Part shown: positions 33,112 to 41,552 of the stretch, piece by piece
How positions within the stretch are numbered: the stretch's first letter is position 1
Layout: each line of letters opens with the position of its first letter
From: an uncultured Pelagibacteraceae bacterium
GTDB lineage: Bacteria > Pseudomonadota > Alphaproteobacteria > Pelagibacterales > Pelagibacteraceae
DNA: 43,087 bases
Direction: 5' to 3'
Assembly (NCBI GenBank): GCA_902557585.1
Contig: CACEBA010000002.1
Span: 1 to 43,087 of the forward strand
Notes under the pieces: model-generated
The model's database searches: none
Told to the model about the DNA's origin: nothing
The model's input: the letters and a program-made list of their open reading frames with translations, nothing else
Position numbers and translations under genes: made by a program

Positions 33112-33707
33112 GGTATTAGCCAGGTATTCTTATTATTTTCTAAATTAAATCTTGCTCTTCGATGACCTTTAGCAGCCAAATAAAGCCATTCAATCAATTT
33201 CACTTTACATTGAATAACTGTAAAATTTCTATAACCCTCTTCACTTTGCTCTTTAGTGTAATCAAAATTATCAAGTTCAGGTTTTAACCCAGAAGTTGGA
33301 ATTTCAGTTTCTGACCCTGGGCCATTATCAACTAAATAACATTTTCTACTTATATGCTGTGTTTTGGACCACGAGTCTTTTGCAACATCATTTTCATGAT
33401 TAATAGTACAATCAACTTTTAACCTTACTTGTATTTTTTCTTCTTTATCGTAAAAAAGCATAGCTGCTTTAGAATTTTTTTTTAGTTTTTCAATTTTATC
33501 AGATCTAATATCACTATGAAATTGTAATAAGTTATTTTTTTGATCAGATTTTCGAAGAACTACAATTCTTCCATCAAAATCTAATTGATCTCCACATATA
33601 AATGTAGGTGTTCTGAATTGTGAACTTCTATTAGTTATTGCATCATCTAGCATTAACCATATCTTTTTAGTAATTTCGCTAAAGTCTTCGTAGTATGCTG
33701 GCTGCAT
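33108..33707 (-). CDS. pyridoxamine 5'-phosphate oxidase-like FMN-binding protein
   Basis: The 199-residue protein has the PNPOx split-barrel pattern: FRTPTFICGD, DGRIVVLRKSDQKNNLLQFHSDIRSDKIEKLKKNSKAAMLFYD (about 50-92), and a C-terminal VKLIEWLYLAAKGHRRARF. It resembles the family grouped around Alr4036-type proteins rather than canonical PdxH, because the substrate-binding C-terminus of PdxH is not evident. It likely binds FMN. It follows six bases after the HIBADH-like gene in the same operon. Physiological substrate unknown. Confidence 0.75.
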   Translation of the reverse strand: MQPAYYEDFSEITKKIWLMLDDAITNRSSQFRTPTFICGDQLDFDGRIVVLRKSDQKNNLLQFHSDIRSDKIEKLKKNSKAAMLFYDKEEKIQVRLKVDCTINHENDVAKDSWSKTQHISRKCYLVDNGPGSETEIPTSGLKPELDNFDYTKEQSEEGYRNFTVIQCKVKLIEWLYLAAKGHRRARFNLENNKNTWLIP

Positions 33708-33713
33708 ACGTAT

Positions 33714-34583
33714 CTACTTTCTAAATCTTTTGATTAGGCTTGAAGTATCCCATCTTTTTCCACCCATTTCTTGAACATCACCGTAATATTTATCTACTAG
33801 TTCAGTAACTGGTAAAAGCGAGCCATTATTTTTTGCTTCTTCCATGGCAATTTTAAGATCTTTTCTCATCCAGTCTACAGCGAAACCAAAATCAAATTTA
33901 TCGTCTATCATTGTTTTATATCTATTTTCCATCTGCCACGATTGTGCAGCACCTTTTGAAATTACTTCAATTACATCTTCCATATTTAAACCAGCTTTCA
34001 TTCCAAAATTTATACCTTCAGACAATCCTTGAACTAGACCTGCGATACAAATTTGGTTGACCATTTTAGCTAACTGTCCATTGCCTGGACCACCAAGTAA
34101 TTTCATCTTTTTGCTGTAACATTCAATTTTGTCTTTAGCCTTTTCAAAATCTTCTCGATCACCACCAATCATTACTGTTAAGGCACCATTTTCTGCTCCA
34201 GCTTGACCTCCCGAAACAGGTGCGTCCAAAGATCCAAAACCATTTTTTTTTGCATACTCATGAATTTCTCTTGCAATTGTTGCTGAAGCTGTTGTGTTAT
34301 CAATATAAACAGAACCCTTTTTAATTGTTTTAAATATACCGTTGTCACCAAATGTAACTTCTTTTAAATCATTATCATTTCCAACACAGGTAAATATGTA
34401 TTCAGCATCTTTTGCAGCTTCAGCTGGAGTTCCAGCCATTTTACCCTTGTATTCACTAATCCACTTTTCAGCTTTAGATTTTGTTCGATTAAAAACAGTT
34501 ACATTGTGTCCAGCTTTTGATATATAACCAGCCATTGGGTAGCCCATAACCCCAAGACCTATGAAAGCAACATTACAAGTCAT
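33714..34583 (-). CDS. 3-hydroxyisobutyrate dehydrogenase / tartronate semialdehyde reductase family enzyme
   Basis: The 289-residue beta-hydroxyacid dehydrogenase has the NAD(P)-binding VAFIGLGVMGYPMAGYISKAGH at the start, the substrate-binding APVSGGQAGAENGALTVMIGG (about 117-137), and GPGNGQLAKMVNQI with the catalytic Lys (near 170). Members oxidise 3-hydroxyisobutyrate or reduce tartronate semialdehyde, among others; the sequence alone does not decide. It is the first gene of a leftward pair with the PNPOx-like gene and diverges from an MFS transporter by only 11 bases, so both promoters must overlap the coding ends. Confidence 0.87.
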   Translation of the reverse strand: MTCNVAFIGLGVMGYPMAGYISKAGHNVTVFNRTKSKAEKWISEYKGKMAGTPAEAAKDAEYIFTCVGNDNDLKEVTFGDNGIFKTIKKGSVYIDNTTASATIAREIHEYAKKNGFGSLDAPVSGGQAGAENGALTVMIGGDREDFEKAKDKIECYSKKMKLLGGPGNGQLAKMVNQICIAGLVQGLSEGINFGMKAGLNMEDVIEVISKGAAQSWQMENRYKTMIDDKFDFGFAVDWMRKDLKIAMEEAKNNGSLLPVTELVDKYYGDVQEMGGKRWDTSSLIKRFRK

Positions 34584-34594
34584 AAATTTTTTAT

Positions 34595-35800
34595 ATGTTT
34601 AAGAGTTTAAGTTTAAAAGTACTTTTGTTTGGGTTTATTTTTACATTTTTTTCAAGTTTTGGACAGAGTTTTTTTTTAGGACTATTTAATTCCAGTATAA
34701 GAGATGCTTTATCTATCACCCATGGACAATTTGGCTCAATTTATGCTTCAGCAACTTTGCTTAGTAGTTTAATTTTAGTTTGGATAGGTAAAAAAATAGA
34801 TGATATAAATATTTTAAAATTTGCATCTTATGTAATAATATTTTTATCAGCCTCATGTTTTATTTTTTCTAAAATTTCTTCAGTGATTTTTTTATTTATT
34901 GGAATTTTTTTAATGCGATTAGCAGGCCAAGGTTTATCTAGTCATACAGCCACAACAACTATTTCGCGTTTTTTTGAAAAAAATAGGGGTAGAGCATTAA
35001 GTACTTGCTGGCTAGGTTTATCTTTAGCTGAATTTACTTTACCAGTTTTAATTGTTTTTTTATTAACCTTTATTGAATGGAGAGATATTTGGCTTTCCAT
35101 ATCAATTTTGGTTATTATTGTTTTACCTATTGTGTCTTACTTTCTTGTTAAAGAAGTTAAGTTAGAAACTAGAGAAAAATCCAATAGTATTGAAGATCCT
35201 AAAGAAATAAGACAATGGAAAAGGATTGAAGTTTTAAAAGACTATAGATTTTATATAATATCTATGTCCATGCTAGCCATGCCATGGATAGCAACAGGTT
35301 CATTTGTTTATCAATCTTTTATAACTACTTCAAAAGAATGGGGCCCTTATATAATTGCACAATCATTTATGGCGTATTCAATATTTTCAGTCATTACACT
35401 ATTTATTTCAGGATTTATTATAGACAAATTCTCTAGCAGGAGATTATTAATTTATATGAACATTCCATTATTATTTTCAACTATCATACTTTTTTCTTTT
35501 AATGCTCAAATCTCATCATTTTTTTTCTTTGGTTTATTGGGCATTACAAATGGTCTCGCTAATGTTTTAGGATCTTCCACTTGGGCTGAAATATATGGAG
35601 TTAAATATATAGGATCAATTAAGGCTTTAACTACAGCATTAATGGTTTTTGCTACAGCTTTTGGGACCGCTTTATTTGGAATTCTAATCGATTTTGGTTT
35701 TACTATTGAGCAGATTGCTGTTGTTTCCGGGCTATATATTTTGACCTCATTAATTCTTCTTTATCTTGTTAAGAATAAGCTTAATCCTGAATATTTATAA
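34595..35800 (+). CDS. major facilitator superfamily transporter
   Basis: The 401-residue hydrophobic protein has about 12 predicted membrane spans, with a central charged cytoplasmic loop (LETREKSNSIEDPKEIRQWKR fragment, about 190-215). The GRALSTCWLG and IGKKIDD segments correspond to cytoplasmic loop motifs of the MFS; GQGLSSHTATTTISRFF resembles the monocarboxylate/oxalate:formate branch. It begins 11 bases from the divergent HIBADH-like gene and may move that enzyme's hydroxy-acid substrate. Specificity unknown. Confidence 0.85.
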   Translation: MFKSLSLKVLLFGFIFTFFSSFGQSFFLGLFNSSIRDALSITHGQFGSIYASATLLSSLILVWIGKKIDDINILKFASYVIIFLSASCFIFSKISSVIFLFIGIFLMRLAGQGLSSHTATTTISRFFEKNRGRALSTCWLGLSLAEFTLPVLIVFLLTFIEWRDIWLSISILVIIVLPIVSYFLVKEVKLETREKSNSIEDPKEIRQWKRIEVLKDYRFYIISMSMLAMPWIATGSFVYQSFITTSKEWGPYIIAQSFMAYSIFSVITLFISGFIIDKFSSRRLLIYMNIPLLFSTIILFSFNAQISSFFFFGLLGITNGLANVLGSSTWAEIYGVKYIGSIKALTTALMVFATAFGTALFGILIDFGFTIEQIAVVSGLYILTSLILLYLVKNKLNPEYL

Positions 35801-35806
35801 ATTATC

Positions 35807-35834
35807 CTTGATTTTTTTGGACTCACTGTATAGA
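35807..35834 (+). promoter_or_regulatory. probable rpoZ promoter with a very short or absent leader
   Basis: CTTGAT (35807-35812) and TATAGA (35829-35834) are spaced by 16 bases, a good alphaproteobacterial -35/-10 pair. Transcription would begin around 35841-35843, at or next to the ATG at 35843. No Shine-Dalgarno sequence is present, so rpoZ mRNA may be leaderless. Confidence 0.45.
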
Positions 35835-35842
35835 TACTCCGC

Positions 35843-36370
35843 ATGGCAAGAGTTACTGTAGAAGATTGTATCGATAAAGTAGATAGTCCTTATGAATTAG
35901 TATTAGTTGCAAAAGAGAGAGCAACTCAACTTAACGCTGGTATTGAACCAACAATTGATAGAGATGATGACAAAAATACAGTTATTTCTTTAAGAGAGAT
36001 AGCAGACGAAAAAATAAAGGTTTCAGATTTAACTGAAAGCGCAGTCTATAAATTGAGAAAACATGTTGAACAAGTAGACGACACTGCTGAAGACGATGAA
36101 GACATAGGTGATGATTTTGAAAACATGTACAAAGGTGAAATATCAAAAAGCGGAACTCCTATTTTACCTTCAAAGAGAGCAAGAAAAACTCCAGAAAAAA
36201 TTCAAGTTACAAAAGAGGACTTAGCTGAATTATCTGAAACAGCGAAACCAGATATTGAAGAAACAGTTAGTGAAGAGACAGTAAATGAACAAGGTGAGGT
36301 TTCATTAGATGAAGTATCAGATATGGAAAATCAAGAACCAGAAGTAAATTCTGAAGAACAAGATTCTTAA
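35843..36370 (+). CDS. rpoZ: RNA polymerase omega subunit with extended acidic C-terminus
   Basis: Residues 1-60 are a clear omega subunit: [32 protein letters not shown] and [15 protein letters not shown]. Omega stabilises the beta' subunit of RNA polymerase. Typical omega has 80-130 residues, this one 175: from about residue 75 onward there is a long, low-complexity, strongly acidic tail (many Glu and Asp, for example [13 protein letters not shown] and repeated EETV-like units), interrupted by a basic patch [11 protein letters not shown]. The tail is likely disordered. The usual downstream spoT/rsh gene is not present here; the neighbour is a convergent EamA gene. Confidence 0.9.
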   Translation: MARVTVEDCIDKVDSPYELVLVAKERATQLNAGIEPTIDRDDDKNTVISLREIADEKIKVSDLTESAVYKLRKHVEQVDDTAEDDEDIGDDFENMYKGEISKSGTPILPSKRARKTPEKIQVTKEDLAELSETAKPDIEETVSEETVNEQGEVSLDEVSDMENQEPEVNSEEQDS

Positions 36371-36394
36371 ATTTTAATATATACTTTAAATTAC

Positions 36395-37345
36395 TTATCT
36401 AATTGGGTTTTCGCTTACAATTAGCTGGTCCCTTATTTTTTCTCTTAAATATATATATACTCCCGCACTTATAATAATCGATACACCAATCAAAGTTTTA
36501 AAAGTAGGAACACTATCAAACAACACATAACCAGTAAGTATTGCCCAAACTATTAAAGAATATTCGTACAAAGAAACCACTGATGGAGAAGCAATACTGT
36601 AAGCATTTAAAATAAAGTAAAATGCCAAAACACTAATAAATCCCATGGCTATAATAAAAGGCCAAGAATATCCTGGATTAGAAAACCATTCTCTAAATAT
36701 AAATTGAAATGTAGGATCACTAAAAGTATTAAATTGACCCTTGCCTGTAAAAATAAAAAATAAAATACTTATTATTATTGCCCCAAGGTACAAATGTAAC
36801 ATTTGAGTATAAACATTATCTTTATCAGAGGTTATTTTGGTAATTGTCATCGAAATAGCATAACAAAGAGCACAAGCAATGGGAGCAAGTTTCATATAGT
36901 CAAAGTTATTAAAATTTGGATCTAATACTATAAACACACCAACAAAACCTGTCGCAATAGCTAACCATCTTCTTATACCAACTTTTTCTCTTAGAAATAT
37001 CACTGCCAATATTGATACAAAGAAAGGACAACAAAAAAATAACGCATTTGCCATTGCTAAAGACATATAAGTTAATGAAATATAAAAAAAACTAAATCCA
37101 AAAAAGAAACATATAACTCTTATAGAGGTTAAAAGAGGGTAATATGTTTTTAAATTAATTTTTTTATTGGAAAATTTTAAAAAACTAATTAATAGAAATA
37201 ATGCAGCTATAGTTCTTCCAAAATATAATTCATATAAAGCTGCATCATTGTAAACAAATTTAATCAGTGCATCTTGAATTGAAAAAAAACCCATTCCGAT
37301 AAGTATAAAAAGTATACCTTTTGGATTATTTTGTGCTTTATTCAT
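36395..37345 (-). CDS. EamA/DMT-family transporter
   Basis: The 316-residue protein has ten predicted membrane spans in two EamA repeats, with the features GILFILIGMGFFSIQDALIKF at the start, ALANALFFCCPFFVSILAVIFLREKVGIRRWLAI at the end of the first repeat and ASPSVVSLYEYSLIVWAILTGYVLF in the second. Such proteins export or import metabolites such as amino acids or quaternary amines. It is the third gene of the leftward TauD-GMC-EamA operon, overlapping the GMC stop by one base (TAATG). Substrate unknown. Confidence 0.85.
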   Translation of the reverse strand: MNKAQNNPKGILFILIGMGFFSIQDALIKFVYNDAALYELYFGRTIAALFLLISFLKFSNKKINLKTYYPLLTSIRVICFFFGFSFFYISLTYMSLAMANALFFCCPFFVSILAVIFLREKVGIRRWLAIATGFVGVFIVLDPNFNNFDYMKLAPIACALCYAISMTITKITSDKDNVYTQMLHLYLGAIIISILFFIFTGKGQFNTFSDPTFQFIFREWFSNPGYSWPFIIAMGFISVLAFYFILNAYSIASPSVVSLYEYSLIVWAILTGYVLFDSVPTFKTLIGVSIIISAGVYIYLREKIRDQLIVSENPIR

Positions 37346-38925
37346 TAATTGAGTATAAAATCTGCTGCTCGTTCAGCTATCATTAATGTTGGTGCATTTA
37401 GATTTCCACTTGTAATTTCTGGCATTACTGAAGCATCTGCAACTCTTAAATTTTGTAATCCATGAACTTTTAGTTTTTCATTAACCACAGCCATTTTATC
37501 AACTCCCATTTTTAAGGTACAAGAAGGATGATAAGCCGTCTCTGCTTTTGATCTGATATATTCTTTAATTTCTTCATCACTTTGTTTGCTATCACCAGGG
37601 CCAATTTCTTTACCAGCATATGGTCTCATTGAGTTTTGTTTTAAAATTTCTCTTGCAACATGAATACATTTTACGGTTTCATTAAGATCATACTCGTCTT
37701 CTAAATAATTAAATTGAATTTTTGGATGATCGTATGGATTTGAAGTATTTAATTTTATGTTTCCACGACTTTTTGGTTGGTTTAGACTTGCATGTAATTG
37801 ATATCCATGCTTATCCGGATCAACTTTACCATGATCAATAACAAATGATGGAAAAAAATGAAATTGAATATTCGGATATTCTTTGTCAGGTGATGATTTG
37901 CAAAATCCACCAGCCTCTAAAAAGGATGTGGAGCATGGACCACTTTTATTTAAAAACCACTCAATACCTGCTTTAACCATATTAAATTTATTTATATATT
38001 TATATAAAGTATCGGGAGTTTTACATTCTTGCTGAATATACGTTTCAAGATGATCTTGTAGATTCCTTCCTACTCCAGGAATATCTTTAATTACCTCTAT
38101 ACCTTTTTCTTTGATATGATTAGCTGGCCCAACTCCTGAAACCATAAGTAATTGTGGTGAATTAATTGATCCACCGCTAAGTATAATCTCTTTATTAGCA
38201 TAAATTTTAGTAATTTTACCTTTTATATTTACTTCGACACCTATTGCTTTTGATCCATCAAAGATTATTTTTTCGACAAATGACTCAGTAAATACTTTTA
38301 AGTTAGATTTTTTTCTTACAGGATTTAAATAATATTTTGATGCACTTGCTCTTTCACCTTTGTGAATGGTAACATCATACATACCAAATCCCTCTTGGTC
38401 TTCTCCATTCATATCTTCATTAATTTTATGACCAGCTTCCCCAGCAGAACTTAAAAATGCTTTAAATAATGGATTGGTATTTTTAGATTGATTTATAGGA
38501 AGTATACCATCACCACCTCTAAATTCATTTTCGCCTCCTGACCAAGTTTCTATTTTTTTAAAATATGGAAGAACATTTTCATAATCCCAATCCTTTAGTC
38601 CAAATGAGGCCCATCTTCTGTAATCCTCTTTATTCCCCCTCACATAGACCATTCCATTATGAGCTGAACAACCTCCAATCATTTTTCCTCGAGGACAAAA
38701 TAATCTTCTATTGTTTAAATGTGGTTCAGGTTCTGAATAGTACTTAAAATTATATTTTGGATCATGCATTGTATAAAGCAATGCAAGGGGCATGTTTACT
38801 TTCCAAATATCACTATTTCCACCAGCCTCAAAAATTGCGACACTGTTTTGTGTGCTTGTTGAAAGTCTATTTGCAAGTACACATCCAGCAGTTCCTGCAC
38901 CAATAATTAAATAATCGAATTTCAA
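37345..38925 (-). CDS. GMC-family FAD-dependent oxidoreductase (choline dehydrogenase-like)
   Basis: The 526-residue flavoprotein has the dinucleotide-binding YLIIGAGTAGCVLANRLS (about 5-22), the GMC signatures GKMIGGCSAHNGMVYVRG (about 80-97) and GSINSPQLLMVSGVGPANH, and the C-terminal active-site His in AYHPSCTLKMG followed by NLRVADASVMPEITSGNLNAPTLMIAERAA. The closest named relatives include choline dehydrogenase (BetA) and alkanol dehydrogenases. The nearby carnitine-to-betaine genes make choline attractive, but no betaine aldehyde dehydrogenase is next to it. It lies nine bases after the TauD-like gene. Confidence 0.87.
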   Translation of the reverse strand: MKFDYLIIGAGTAGCVLANRLSTSTQNSVAIFEAGGNSDIWKVNMPLALLYTMHDPKYNFKYYSEPEPHLNNRRLFCPRGKMIGGCSAHNGMVYVRGNKEDYRRWASFGLKDWDYENVLPYFKKIETWSGGENEFRGGDGILPINQSKNTNPLFKAFLSSAGEAGHKINEDMNGEDQEGFGMYDVTIHKGERASASKYYLNPVRKKSNLKVFTESFVEKIIFDGSKAIGVEVNIKGKITKIYANKEIILSGGSINSPQLLMVSGVGPANHIKEKGIEVIKDIPGVGRNLQDHLETYIQQECKTPDTLYKYINKFNMVKAGIEWFLNKSGPCSTSFLEAGGFCKSSPDKEYPNIQFHFFPSFVIDHGKVDPDKHGYQLHASLNQPKSRGNIKLNTSNPYDHPKIQFNYLEDEYDLNETVKCIHVAREILKQNSMRPYAGKEIGPGDSKQSDEEIKEYIRSKAETAYHPSCTLKMGVDKMAVVNEKLKVHGLQNLRVADASVMPEITSGNLNAPTLMIAERAADFILN

Positions 38926-38934
38926 AGCTTTAAC

Positions 38935-39762
38935 CTAAAGAGGATGATCTCCTTCAATAGCAATACGATCCATTACTCTTTCATACCCTAAACCTCTTCC
39001 TGGAAAGAAATCTGTAAGACCCTGATGTAAAGTACTTCTATTATCCCATATCGCTACCGCGTTTTCTGTCCATTTAAATCTACATGTAAAATCTAGCCTT
39101 TCTTGATGTGCAAATATTTGTTTTAAAATATCCTCACTTTCTTGTGCGTCAGTATCTAAAATTTTTTTGGTATACATTGAATTTACGTATAATATTTTTT
39201 TACCTGTCTCAGGGTGCGTTCGTACTATAGGATGTGCATTAGAATATTCGTCTAAGTTTCCATTTCCTTCCATTGCTTTATAGGCTTCTGTGAAAGCTGC
39301 TGCACCCAGAGAGCTGTGAACAGCTTTTTTATCCCTAATTTTACTTTTAATTTTTTCATCTAAAGTTTCGTATGCTATTTCCATATTTGAAAACATTGTA
39401 TCTCCACCTACAGGAGGAATTTTTAAAGATCTTAAAATAATTACTTTGGTAGGTTTAGGATTATAACTTACATCTGTATGCCAGGTTTCACCCCATTGAC
39501 GCTTTTCATCTGGTTCTTTAATTATCCTTAAAATCTCAGGATAATTTTTTCTTCCCTTAACATAAATATGTCTCTCTAGTGGTCCAAATCTTTTAGCAAG
39601 ATTAATTTGCTCCTCAGACGTAATATTTTGATCTCTAAAAAATAATGCTTTATGTTCTAACAAAAGATTATTTATTTTATTCCAATTTTCTAATGAGGAA
39701 TCTTTTAAATCAATTCCCAATACCTCAGCTCCAAGAGCTCCTGAAAGCATTTTAATTTCCAT
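38935..39762 (-). CDS. TauD/TfdA-family Fe(II)/2-oxoglutarate dioxygenase
   Basis: The 275-residue protein has the TauD/TfdA fold markers: GALGAEVLGIDL near the N-terminus, the iron-binding WHTDVSY (His95, Asp97), the distal His246 in STLHQGL and the 2-oxoglutarate-binding Arg in GYERVMDR. Family members hydroxylate taurine, 2,4-D, gamma-butyrobetaine-like and other small acids, causing C-S, C-O or C-N bond cleavage. Here it heads an operon with a GMC oxidoreductase and an EamA carrier, not the taurine cluster, so taurine is not the obvious substrate. It faces an SMR transporter across 50 bases. Confidence 0.87.
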   Translation of the reverse strand: MEIKMLSGALGAEVLGIDLKDSSLENWNKINNLLLEHKALFFRDQNITSEEQINLAKRFGPLERHIYVKGRKNYPEILRIIKEPDEKRQWGETWHTDVSYNPKPTKVIILRSLKIPPVGGDTMFSNMEIAYETLDEKIKSKIRDKKAVHSSLGAAAFTEAYKAMEGNGNLDEYSNAHPIVRTHPETGKKILYVNSMYTKKILDTDAQESEDILKQIFAHQERLDFTCRFKWTENAVAIWDNRSTLHQGLTDFFPGRGLGYERVMDRIAIEGDHPL

Positions 39763-39812
39763 TAAATTAACTTAATACTAGATCTTTATTTTGTCAAAAT
39801 GTATAAGTATCA

Positions 39813-40148
39813 ATGTCCTTAGCCCAAGCATATATACTTTTAGCAATTGCTATAGCTGGTGAAATTATTTCCACAGGAACTCTTAAAGCAACAGAGGGTT
39901 TCACAAAATTTATTCCTTCATTAGTGTGTGTAGTAGCTATAATAATTTGCATGTATACAATGTCTCATGTCATGAGAGTTTTACCTATTGGGATTACATA
40001 TGCAACTTGGTCAGGAGTAGGTATTGTAGCCTTATCTTTGCTAGGTATTATTAAATATAAACAGATACCTAATATTCCAACTATTATAGGTTTAGCTTTA
40101 ATTATAATTGGAGTTTTTATTGTAAATACAATGAATAGTAATCAATAA
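39813..40148 (+). CDS. small multidrug resistance (SMR) family transporter
   Basis: The 111-residue protein has four predicted spans and SMR hallmarks: the essential membrane Glu (E17 in AIAGEIISTGTLKATEGFT), YATWSGVGIVALSLLG with the conserved Trp, and PTIIGLALIIIGVFIVN in the last span. It would act as a dimer, exchanging cationic, often quaternary ammonium, compounds for protons. Placed among carnitine, betaine and possibly choline genes it may export or balance a natural quaternary amine. It is convergent with the thioesterase gene, one base apart. Confidence 0.9.
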   Translation: MSLAQAYILLAIAIAGEIISTGTLKATEGFTKFIPSLVCVVAIIICMYTMSHVMRVLPIGITYATWSGVGIVALSLLGIIKYKQIPNIPTIIGLALIIIGVFIVNTMNSNQ

Positions 40149-40149
40149 A

Positions 40150-40617
40150 TTATTTTTTTAGTTTTGATAAAAATTTTAAATGATCTTTATTAAATTTTTC
40201 CCCATTTGCATTAATAAAACTTTGCATTAAATTTATTTTTTCTTCCTCGAATTCTGACACTTTTCTTTTTTTTAAATCTACATAAAGAGACAACAACTCT
40301 ATAGTTGCAGATAGTTTCTTTGATGATTTTTCAATCATTTCCAATTTATAATGTAATCTTTTTTTATCATGATCAAAATAAGTCAAAAATACTTCAACCT
40401 CTTCACCTTCTTTGACTTCGTTATTATATGTTATGTAAGTTTCTACTACCATTGTACTCATACCGGTAGTTTTCGCTGAATCTTCACCCATTTTAAATTT
40501 TTGTAACATCACTTCCCAAGATTCATCAAATACCAACACATAGTAAGCTACATTCATATGTTTATTGTAATCGGTCCATTCCTTTTTGATAATTTGGTTA
40601 GTAATATGAAATGACAT
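40150..40617 (-). CDS. cdhB: betainyl-CoA thioesterase-like hotdog protein
   Basis: The 155-residue hotdog thioesterase has WTDYNKHMNVAYYVLVFDESW (about 14-34) with the catalytic Asp16 and the DYNxHMN motif found in 4HBT-type enzymes and in CdhB of pseudomonads. In carnitine degradation CdhB hydrolyses betainyl-CoA to glycine betaine and CoA. The gene is divergent, by 47 bases, from the dehydrocarnitine-cleavage and carnitine dehydrogenase genes, which supports that reading. Without those neighbours it would only be called an acyl-CoA thioesterase. Confidence 0.75.
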   Translation of the reverse strand: MSFHITNQIIKKEWTDYNKHMNVAYYVLVFDESWEVMLQKFKMGEDSAKTTGMSTMVVETYITYNNEVKEGEEVEVFLTYFDHDKKRLHYKLEMIEKSSKKLSATIELLSLYVDLKKRKVSEFEEEKINLMQSFINANGEKFNKDHLKFLSKLKK

Positions 40618-40664
40618 TTTTTTATTTCCCTTGAGATTTTAATATATTATATATTGTAATCAAA

Positions 40665-41552
40665 ATGAGCAATAAGGTTTTCATATCGTGCGCAATTACA
40701 GGATCTGGTGATACTGCAAGCAAACATCCAGATTTACCTAAAACTCCTGAGCAAATTGCTACAGCATCAATAGAAGCTGCAAAAGCTGGTGCTGCTATTG
40801 CACACATTCATGTAAGAGAAGAAGATGGCACTCCAAGTCGAAGATTAGAATTATATAAAGAAGTTGTGGATAGAATCCGATCAAGTGACACAGATGTAAT
40901 ATTAAATTTAACAACCGGTATGGGTGGTGATCTTGATATTGGTCAAGGAAAAAACCCTTTAGATTTTGGACCTATGACTGATATGGCCAATGTAATGGAA
41001 AGAATTGCTAATGCAGAACAATTTTTGCCTGAAATATGTACTTTAGATGCAGGCACTCTAAATTTTGGAGACAGTTCAGTTATTACAGTTAACACTCCTA
41101 ATGATTTAAGAAAAGCAGCAAAAAAATTAAAAGAAATAAATGTTAAGCCAGAAATCGAAGCTTTCGATTTAGGTAATATGTGGTTTGGTGCTCAACTTTA
41201 TAAAGAAGGATTATTGAGCGATCCACCAATGTTCCAAATGTGTTTAGGAATACCTTGGGGTGCACCTGCAACTACTTTGGCTATGCAAGCTATGAAAGAT
41301 ATCATGCCTAAAGAGGGGATTTGGTCTGGTTTTGCGATATCTAAAAATGAAATGCCGTTTGTAGCTCAAACAGTTTTAATGGGAGGAAACCCAAGAGTTG
41401 GATTAGAGGATAATTTATATTTATCTAAAGGAAAATTAGCAACTAATGCGCAATTAGTTGAAAAAGCATCAAGAATAATCGATGAAATTGGTTATTCAAC
41501 CATGACACCTGAAGAAACAAGAGAAAAATTAAAACTTGTTAAACACAAGTAA
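40665..41552 (+). CDS. cdhC: beta-keto acid cleavage enzyme (BKACE), probably 3-dehydrocarnitine cleaving
   Basis: This 295-residue TIM-barrel protein is a BKACE (DUF849) member: FISCAITGSGDTASKHPDLPKTPEQIA at the start, the zinc-binding AHIHVREEDG (His47, His49), LNLTTGMGGDL and GGNPRVGLEDNLYL near the C-terminus with the third metal ligand region. The family condenses a beta-keto acid with acetyl-CoA, giving acetoacetate and a new acyl-CoA. With 3-dehydrocarnitine the products are acetoacetate and betainyl-CoA. The carnitine dehydrogenase gene overlaps its stop (TAATG), so this substrate is strongly supported by context. Confidence 0.85.
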   Translation: MSNKVFISCAITGSGDTASKHPDLPKTPEQIATASIEAAKAGAAIAHIHVREEDGTPSRRLELYKEVVDRIRSSDTDVILNLTTGMGGDLDIGQGKNPLDFGPMTDMANVMERIANAEQFLPEICTLDAGTLNFGDSSVITVNTPNDLRKAAKKLKEINVKPEIEAFDLGNMWFGAQLYKEGLLSDPPMFQMCLGIPWGAPATTLAMQAMKDIMPKEGIWSGFAISKNEMPFVAQTVLMGGNPRVGLEDNLYLSKGKLATNAQLVEKASRIIDEIGYSTMTPEETREKLKLVKHK

